From assembly GCF_024448135.1 (NCBI RefSeq), contig NZ_JAMRYX010000097.1, positions 1 to 37,597 on the forward strand: DNA of 37,597 nucleotides, read 5' to 3'. Below are positions 32,888-37,597 of this stretch, in pieces. The first letter of the stretch is position 1. Each line of letters begins with the position of its first letter. Origin of the DNA: Methylocystis suflitae (GTDB lineage: Bacteria > Pseudomonadota > Alphaproteobacteria > Rhizobiales > Beijerinckiaceae). The notes below the pieces were generated by a model. It was not told the DNA's origin. It searched no databases and saw only the letters and a list, made by a program, of their open reading frames with translations. Position numbers and translations under genes: made by a program.

Positions 32888-33682
32888 TCAGACTTCGAGC
32901 GCCATTCCGTCAAATGCCGGCGTGACATTTTCCGGCAGCGTCGCGGCCAGCGCGTCGTAATCCAAATCAACATGCAGATCCGTCAGGACGGCGCGTTTGG
33001 GCCTGAAATGCGCGATGAAGTCCAGCGCCTGACTGACGGATAGATGCGTGCCGTGCCGCTGATGGCGCAGCGCGTCGATGATCCAAAGATCCAGCCCTTC
33101 GAGATATTGCGCGCTCTCAGGCGGAATGGCGTGAAGATCCGGCGTATAGGCCATATTGTCGAAGCGAAAGCCGAGCGCGTCCATGTCGCCATGGTCCAGG
33201 CGAAACGGCGTCGCGACGATCGCGCCGCCGGGTCCGTCGACCGTCTCGGCGCGCCCCAGATGCAGCCGATGTTCGGTCATCAGCGGCGGATAAAAGCTGC
33301 CCGGCGGCGTCTTGAAGATGTAGTCGAACTTCGTGGCGAAGGCCCGCGACGTCGGCTCGTCCATATAGGCCGGGATTCGCCGTCCGCTCAGAATGACCAA
33401 GCCGCGCACATCGTCGACGCCATGCGTGTGGTCGGCGTGGGGATGGGTATAGAAGACCGCGTCGAGCCGCTTGACGTCAGCGTCGATGAGCTGCTCGCGC
33501 AGATCGGGCCCTGTGTCCACGAGCACTTGCGTCGCTGACTCGGCAGGGCCGCGCGCGACGAGAATCGAGCAGCGCCGACGCCGATTTTTCGGATTGTCCG
33601 GATCGCACTTTCCCCAGCCCTGCCCGACTCGCGGCACGCCGCCGGACGAACCGCACCCAAGGATCCTGATTCTCAGGCTCAC
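32888..33682 (-). CDS. MBL-fold metallo-hydrolase
   Basis: The 264-residue protein belongs to the metallo-beta-lactamase superfamily. It has the HxHxDH metal motif (YTHPHADHTHGVDD), an early GCGSSGGVPRVGQGWGKCDP segment typical of the PhnP / RNase Z-like subgroup, and a late VLTDLHVDLDY with a further metal histidine. Its start overlaps the tatD stop by 4 bases (ATGA), so the two are coupled. tatD followed by this hydrolase is a conserved alphaproteobacterial pair. Substrate unknown; cyclic phosphodiesterase activity is a family-based guess. Confidence 0.88.
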   Translation of the reverse strand: MSLRIRILGCGSSGGVPRVGQGWGKCDPDNPKNRRRRCSILVARGPAESATQVLVDTGPDLREQLIDADVKRLDAVFYTHPHADHTHGVDDVRGLVILSGRRIPAYMDEPTSRAFATKFDYIFKTPPGSFYPPLMTEHRLHLGRAETVDGPGGAIVATPFRLDHGDMDALGFRFDNMAYTPDLHAIPPESAQYLEGLDLWIIDALRHQRHGTHLSVSQALDFIAHFRPKRAVLTDLHVDLDYDALAATLPENVTPAFDGMALEV

Positions 33683-34470
33683 GCGGCGGCGTCCAGAGAC
33701 GGCATTTTGGAAAACAGCCGCAGCGCGTTTTCGGTCGTGGCGATTGCAAGTTCGGCGGCGCTGATTCCCTTGATCTCGGCGAGCACGCGCGCGGTGTCGA
33801 CGACGAAGGCCGGCTCATTGCGCTTGCCGCGATGAGGCGCGGGCGCAAGGAAGGGCGCGTCGGTTTCGACCAGCATGCGCTCCAGCGGCACGTCGCGGGC
33901 GATCTCGCGCAGATATTCGGCGTTCTTGAAGGTCACGACCCCGGAAAAGGAAATATAGAGGCCGAGCTGCAGCGCCGTTTCGGCGAGCGCGCGGCCGCTG
34001 GTGAAGCAATGGAGCAGGGCGGGGAAAGCCCCCTTCCCCATTTCGTCCTTCAGAATGGCGGCGCAGTCGTCGTCGGCGTCGCGTGTATGAATGACGAGCG
34101 GCAGGCCGGTTTCGCGGGCGGCTCGGACGTGAATGCGGAAGATGCGCTGCGCCACCTCGCGCGGCGCATGATCATAGTGATAATCGAGGCCTGCTTCGCC
34201 CAATCCGACACATTTTGGATGCCGCGACAGACTCACCAGCGCCTCGACGGTCGGCTCGGCCTCTTCGTGCGAATGGTGCGGATGCGTTCCCACCGTGCAA
34301 AAGACCTCCGGATAGGCTTCAGCAACCGCCTTCACACGCTCGAAGCGAGGGAGATGCGTCGAGATCGTGATCATTCTGCCGACGCCGCGCGCCTTTGCGC
34401 GGGCGATCGTCTCCGCGAGCTCTGGCGCGAAATCGGGAAAGTCGAGGTGACAATGGGTATCGATGAGCAT
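33679..34470 (-). CDS. tatD: TatD family metal-dependent DNase
   Basis: TatD-type enzymes are TIM-barrel metallo-nucleases with roles in DNA repair and degradation. The 263 residues begin MLIDTHCHLDFPDF with the HxH metal pair. Further family motifs are TVGTHPHHSHE, the glutamate in GLGEAGLDYHYD, LPLVIHTRDADDD, LLHCFTSG and LVETDAPFLAP. The start at 34470 matches the family; upstream residues in the open frame are not conserved. In many relatives metG lies upstream; here it is absent. The next gene upstream reads the other way. Confidence 0.94.
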   Translation of the reverse strand: MLIDTHCHLDFPDFAPELAETIARAKARGVGRMITISTHLPRFERVKAVAEAYPEVFCTVGTHPHHSHEEAEPTVEALVSLSRHPKCVGLGEAGLDYHYDHAPREVAQRIFRIHVRAARETGLPLVIHTRDADDDCAAILKDEMGKGAFPALLHCFTSGRALAETALQLGLYISFSGVVTFKNAEYLREIARDVPLERMLVETDAPFLAPAPHRGKRNEPAFVVDTARVLAEIKGISAAELAIATTENALRLFSKMPSLDAAA

Positions 34471-34736
34471 CAGACTCTGTCTGGAAAGAGCAACATGGCA
34501 TGGCCTGGGCGCGCTCGTCCTCGGCGCTGCCGGGGACTCGACGACGTGCTTGGGCCAACGCGGCAATATCGCTCGGGTGGCGGAAACACAAATTTTAGCC
34601 TCGGGCTCCTTCGCGGCAAAGATGCGCGGCGCTATATTTTGTTGGCTATGCAACTCGCCTTTCGCATCGCCGGCGTCGTTCGATACCGTCACGGATCAAG
34701 CTCGGGCGGGACGTTCCAAACGCGAGGAGCGAAAAC

Positions 34737-35003
34737 TTGACGCAATCTTCCGCGCCGGACGGCGACGGCCGTCCGCTGGCGACGATCAAGGACGTGACGG
34801 ACGTCCTCGGCGACATCGACGACGCGACGCTGTCGGCGATCATGGACCTGCGGCCGACGATCGCTGACGTCGAGGAGGCGGCAATGTGGATGTCCGGCGA
34901 TCAGGACGTCTTCGGCGCGGGCGCGCCGCTCAAGGACGTGGCCGGAGAAATCGTCTCACTTGTCGCCGGCGACGACGAAGAGAATTTTCCGCCTACCATA
35001 TGA
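34737..35003 (+). CDS. Small acidic protein coupled to a CapA-family gene
   Basis: I do not recognise this 88-residue acidic protein (MTQSSAPDGDGRPLATIKD...). It contains DVTDVLGDIDDATLSAIMDL and DVEEAAMWMSGDQDVFG, looks helical, and has no signal peptide or cysteine. The start is TTG at 34737, supported by GAGGAG 8-9 bases upstream. Its stop overlaps the start of the CapA-family gene by 4 bases (ATGA), so the two proteins are made together and may act together. Confidence 0.75.
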   Translation: MTQSSAPDGDGRPLATIKDVTDVLGDIDDATLSAIMDLRPTIADVEEAAMWMSGDQDVFGAGAPLKDVAGEIVSLVAGDDEENFPPTI

Positions 35004-36145
35004 GCGTCGCTGCGCCGCCGCCACGCGATGGGGCGTCGGCCGTCCGGCTTTTCCTGTGCGGGGACGTGATGATCGGCCGCGGCGTCGATCAGATCCTGCC
35101 GTCGCCCTGCCCGCCGAAGCTCTATGAGGAATATGTTTCCTCCGCCGAAGACTATGTTCGTTTGGCCGAAGCGGCGTCAGGGCCGATTCCGCGGTCCGTC
35201 GATTATTCCTATGTCTGGGGCGAGGCGCTCGCCGAGCTTCGCGCCCAGGCGCCTGACGCCCGCATCGTCAATCTCGAAACGAGCGTGACGCGCAGCGAAA
35301 CAGCCGAACCTAAGGCGATTAATTATCGCGTCAGCCCGCAGAACGCGGAATGTCTTCGCGTCGCCGGCATCGACTGCTGCGCGCTCGCGAACAATCATGT
35401 GCTCGATTGGGGACGGCCTGGCCTCTTTCAAACGCTCGACACGCTTGAGCGTCTGGGCGTCGCTTTCGCCGGCGCCGGACGCACGATCGACGAAGCGCAG
35501 CGGCCGGCGATCCTGGACCTTCCGCGAAAGGGACGGCTCGTCGTCCTGTCCTTCGCCCTGCCCGACAGCGGAACGCCGTTGGAATGGGCGGCGACGCCGT
35601 CATCGCCCGGCGTCAATCTTCTGCGCGACCTTTCTCCCGCCTGCGTTGATTTCGCCTGCGATCTGGCGCGGCGCGCGGCGCAGAGCGGAGATATTCTGGT
35701 GATTTCGATCCACTGGGGCTCGAATTGGGGCTATGGCGTATCGACGGCCCAAAGACAATTCGCGCATCGGCTGATCGAAGACGCCGGCGCTTCCGTCATC
35801 CACGGACATTCGTCACATCACGCGAAGGGAGTCGAGGTCCATCGCAACCGCTTGGTTCTTTACGGCTGCGGCGACTTCCTGAACGACTATGAGGGCATCA
35901 GTGGCTACGAAAGCTTTCGCGGCGATTTATCCCTGATGTATTTCGCAGATATCGATACGAACGGCGATTTCGCGCAACTTCGACTGGTTCCGCTGCATAT
36001 GCGGCGCTTGCGCCTTGAAAGGGCGTCGACCGCCGACGCCCAATGGCTTGCGCAAACGCTCGATCGCGAAAGCGCGCCATTCGGCGTTCGCGTCCGGCGC
36101 CAACCAGATGGCGCGCTGTCAGCCTCCTGGTCCGGCGGCGATTGA
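35000..36145 (+). CDS. CapA family protein (poly-gamma-glutamate synthesis-type metallophosphatase)
   Basis: The 381-residue product has the CapA/PgsA fold of calcineurin-like phosphatases. Motifs are RLFLCGDVMIGRGVDQ near the N-terminus, NLETSVTRSE, CALANNHVLDWGR, ISIHWGSNWGY and VIHGHSSHHAKGVE, with the metal-binding Asp, Asn and His residues. No signal peptide or membrane anchor is seen, unlike CapA of Gram-positive capsules, so a cytosolic or moonlighting role is possible. No capB or capC is nearby. The start at 35000 overlaps the stop of the small acidic gene. Confidence 0.88.
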   Translation: MSVAAPPPRDGASAVRLFLCGDVMIGRGVDQILPSPCPPKLYEEYVSSAEDYVRLAEAASGPIPRSVDYSYVWGEALAELRAQAPDARIVNLETSVTRSETAEPKAINYRVSPQNAECLRVAGIDCCALANNHVLDWGRPGLFQTLDTLERLGVAFAGAGRTIDEAQRPAILDLPRKGRLVVLSFALPDSGTPLEWAATPSSPGVNLLRDLSPACVDFACDLARRAAQSGDILVISIHWGSNWGYGVSTAQRQFAHRLIEDAGASVIHGHSSHHAKGVEVHRNRLVLYGCGDFLNDYEGISGYESFRGDLSLMYFADIDTNGDFAQLRLVPLHMRRLRLERASTADAQWLAQTLDRESAPFGVRVRRQPDGALSASWSGGD

Positions 36146-36220
36146 GCGCCGCGACGCTCGTGACGGGGAGGCCACGACTCCCCATCTGAAATTCGTCAGC
36201 ACAAAGGCGGAGCTTGATCG

Positions 36221-36589
36221 ATGGCCATCGTTCTCAATCACACCATCGTGCCGGCGCGCGACAATGAGGCCGCGGCGCGCTGGTTCGCACGGATTTTCGG
36301 TCTGCGCTACGACGGCGCCAAGGGCCATTTCGCGCCGGTGAAGGTCAACAGCGAGCTCACCCTGCTGTTCGACAAAGATGAGGGCTTCGAGTCCAGCCAT
36401 TACGCCTTCCACGTTAGCGACAAAGAATTTGACGAAATCTTCGGGCGCGTGAAGGACGAAGGCGTCGCCTTTGGCAGCGCGCCGGGTCGATTCACGGACG
36501 GCCAGCTCAACGACTGGAACGGCGGCCGAGGCGTCTATTTCAAAAGCCCCGACGGCCATGTGCTCGAGCTGATGACCATGCCCCAGTAG
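36221..36589 (+). CDS. VOC family (glyoxalase/bleomycin-resistance-like) protein
   Basis: The 122-residue protein has the vicinal-oxygen-chelate fold: LNHTIVPARDNEAAARWFARIFGL, SHYAFHVSDKEFDEIFGRV, and GRGVYFKSPDGHVLELMTMP, which includes the His and Glu metal-ligand positions. Substrate cannot be told. ATG at 36221 follows GGCGGAGCTTGATCG. It ends 12 bases before a convergent methyltransferase gene. Confidence 0.88.
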   Translation: MAIVLNHTIVPARDNEAAARWFARIFGLRYDGAKGHFAPVKVNSELTLLFDKDEGFESSHYAFHVSDKEFDEIFGRVKDEGVAFGSAPGRFTDGQLNDWNGGRGVYFKSPDGHVLELMTMPQ

Positions 36590-36601
36590 CGGGCGCCGTC
36601 C

Positions 36602-37408
36602 TTACGCCGCCCTGGCCTCAAAGAAAATCGCCTGCATCGGCAGGCGCATGGGGTTCGCGCCGAGTTCTTGCGTGAGCCGCTCGGCCAGGGCCTCGACAAG
36701 CGATTCCGGACGCACGCCGCCGCGCGCGCGGAGCTGTTCGAAGAGCGGACTGCCGAAGACGAATCCTCTCGCAAAATCCATCGGGTCCCGCACATCCTTG
36801 ACGCGCGGCCTTACGGAAATGGCGATGTCCGTGAAGCCGGCGTCGATCAGCGATTCTTTGATGGGATCGACCTCGGCGCAGGAAAAAGCAAGAAACAGCG
36901 GTTGATCGCCGGGAAAAAATCGTTCGATCACCTCGAGCCCCAGGCGAGGGAAAGGATTGTAGCGTGGCGCATCCCAGACGCTGAAGAGATATCGGCCGCC
37001 CGGCCGCAGAGTCCGTCGCGCCTCACGATGCGCGCGATCCTTGTCGGGAAAGAACATCAGTCCGAACTGGCAGACGATCGCGTCGAAGGCGCCGTCGCCA
37101 AAAGGCAGGGCCGTCGCGTCAGCCGAACGGAAGATCACTTGCTCGGTAGCGCCGAACTTCGTCTTCGCCACTTCGAGCATCGGCTCATTGAGGTCGGTTG
37201 CGATTAGCTTCGCTTGTGGATCGAGAGAGTCGCGCAGCGTGCGCGTGACGATTCCCGTGCCTGCCGCGATTTCGAGCACGTCAATGGGAGCGCTCGCGGC
37301 TGTCCGATCGGCGATATCGGCGGCGTAATCCTCAAAGATCACCGGGCCGAGGCTGCGGTCGTAAAAAAAGGGAATGTCGCCGACAAAGCGCGCTGTGTCG
37401 CTGGTCAC
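36602..37408 (-). CDS. Class I SAM-dependent methyltransferase
   Basis: The 268-residue protein has the Rossmann-type SAM site: motif I VLEIAAGTGIVTRTL, motif II ATDLNEPMLEVA, SADATALPFGDGAFDAIVCQF, and RRTLRPGGRYLFSVWD. It resembles UbiE/COQ5-like methyltransferases, but no specific substrate can be assigned. The ATG at 37408 opens MTSDTARFVGDIPFFYD, a common start of this subgroup. Confidence 0.9.
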   Translation of the reverse strand: MTSDTARFVGDIPFFYDRSLGPVIFEDYAADIADRTAASAPIDVLEIAAGTGIVTRTLRDSLDPQAKLIATDLNEPMLEVAKTKFGATEQVIFRSADATALPFGDGAFDAIVCQFGLMFFPDKDRAHREARRTLRPGGRYLFSVWDAPRYNPFPRLGLEVIERFFPGDQPLFLAFSCAEVDPIKESLIDAGFTDIAISVRPRVKDVRDPMDFARGFVFGSPLFEQLRARGGVRPESLVEALAERLTQELGANPMRLPMQAIFFEARAA

Positions 37409-37503
37409 GGCGACATTCCTTCCAATGAGCAGAGACAGGCGCCTGCCGCGCGACCCGCCCCCGCTCTGAGCTGAAACAGGGGTGGGTCACGGGCAACTGC
37501 GCT

Positions 37504-37597
37504 TTACTGCGCAGGCTGCTCAGCAGGCTCCTCGACCGGAGCCGCGGGCTTCGGCTTGGGTTTAGCCTTGGGCTTGGGCTTCAACTTCGGCTTGACC
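37504..37597 (-). CDS. C-terminal tail of a Lys/Pro-rich protein (cut by window edge)
   Basis: From the right edge an open frame ends at a TAA at 37504-37506. Its 30 visible residues are almost all alternating Lys-Pro (VKPKLKPKPKAK), then PAAPVEEPAEQPAQ. Such tails occur on ribosomal proteins, histone-like proteins and TonB/TolA-type proteins; the family cannot be told from this piece. Confidence 0.5.
   Translation of the reverse strand, partial: VKPKLKPKPKAKPKPKPAAPVEEPAEQPAQ

Overview
The window is GC-rich bacterial DNA from an alphaproteobacterial (Hyphomicrobiales) methanotroph, most likely a Methylocystis/Methylosinus-type (type II) organism. Two things point there. A complete pmoCAB operon for particulate methane monooxygenase lies at 1248-4388. 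The rest is housekeeping in a typical alphaproteobacterial order: lipA / ratA / cinA / ispDF, dusB-ntrB-ntrC-ntrY-ntrX-hfq-hflX, and tatD with a metallo-hydrolase. No rRNA, tRNA or CRISPR array was recognised.

Left part (1-5015), methane oxidation. A truncated Mu/TniA-like transposase runs off the left edge. Next comes a 37-residue single-helix membrane peptide read away from pmoC and followed by a perfect hairpin, then an AT-rich 514-bp gap and pmoC, pmoA and pmoB. The pmoC-pmoA spacer holds an interspersed palindromic element and a further hairpin. The pmoA-pmoB spacer holds a GNRA-loop hairpin. Two strong hairpins close the operon. A secreted six-cysteine protein follows on the opposite strand. 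The metal ligands known from pMMO structures are all present. The PmoA and PmoC sequences look unlike the common type II copy 1, so this may be the alternative pmoCAB2 (high-affinity) operon.

Middle part (5089-21391). metC lies divergent from an orphan amino-acid-binding protein. They are followed by a DUF2478 protein, a VWA-like/J-domain pair, a SPOR-tailed D-Ala-D-Ala carboxypeptidase, a phasin with a near-consensus sigma-70 promoter, dnaE, lipA, ratA, cinA, arfB and ispDF. Three repeat structures stand out: a 26-bp perfect inverted REP pair after lipA, three 15-bp repeats spaced 21-22 bp across the cinA start, and two copies of one palindromic element in opposite orientation on either side of arfB.

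Right part (21492-37597). The nitrogen regulatory cluster (dusB, ntrB, ntrC, ntrY, ntrX) runs into hfq and hflX. mazG and a two-domain cold-shock protein follow on the other strand. A gene-poor 514-bp gap then carries a sequence with the architecture of a XerC/XerD dif site (32831-32858), which would place the window near the replication terminus. Beyond it are a metal-dependent hydrolase, tatD, a small acidic protein coupled to a CapA-family phosphatase, a VOC protein, a SAM methyltransferase and the Lys/Pro-rich tail of a protein cut by the right edge.

All calls come from reading the sequence and recalled family knowledge. No database search was run.
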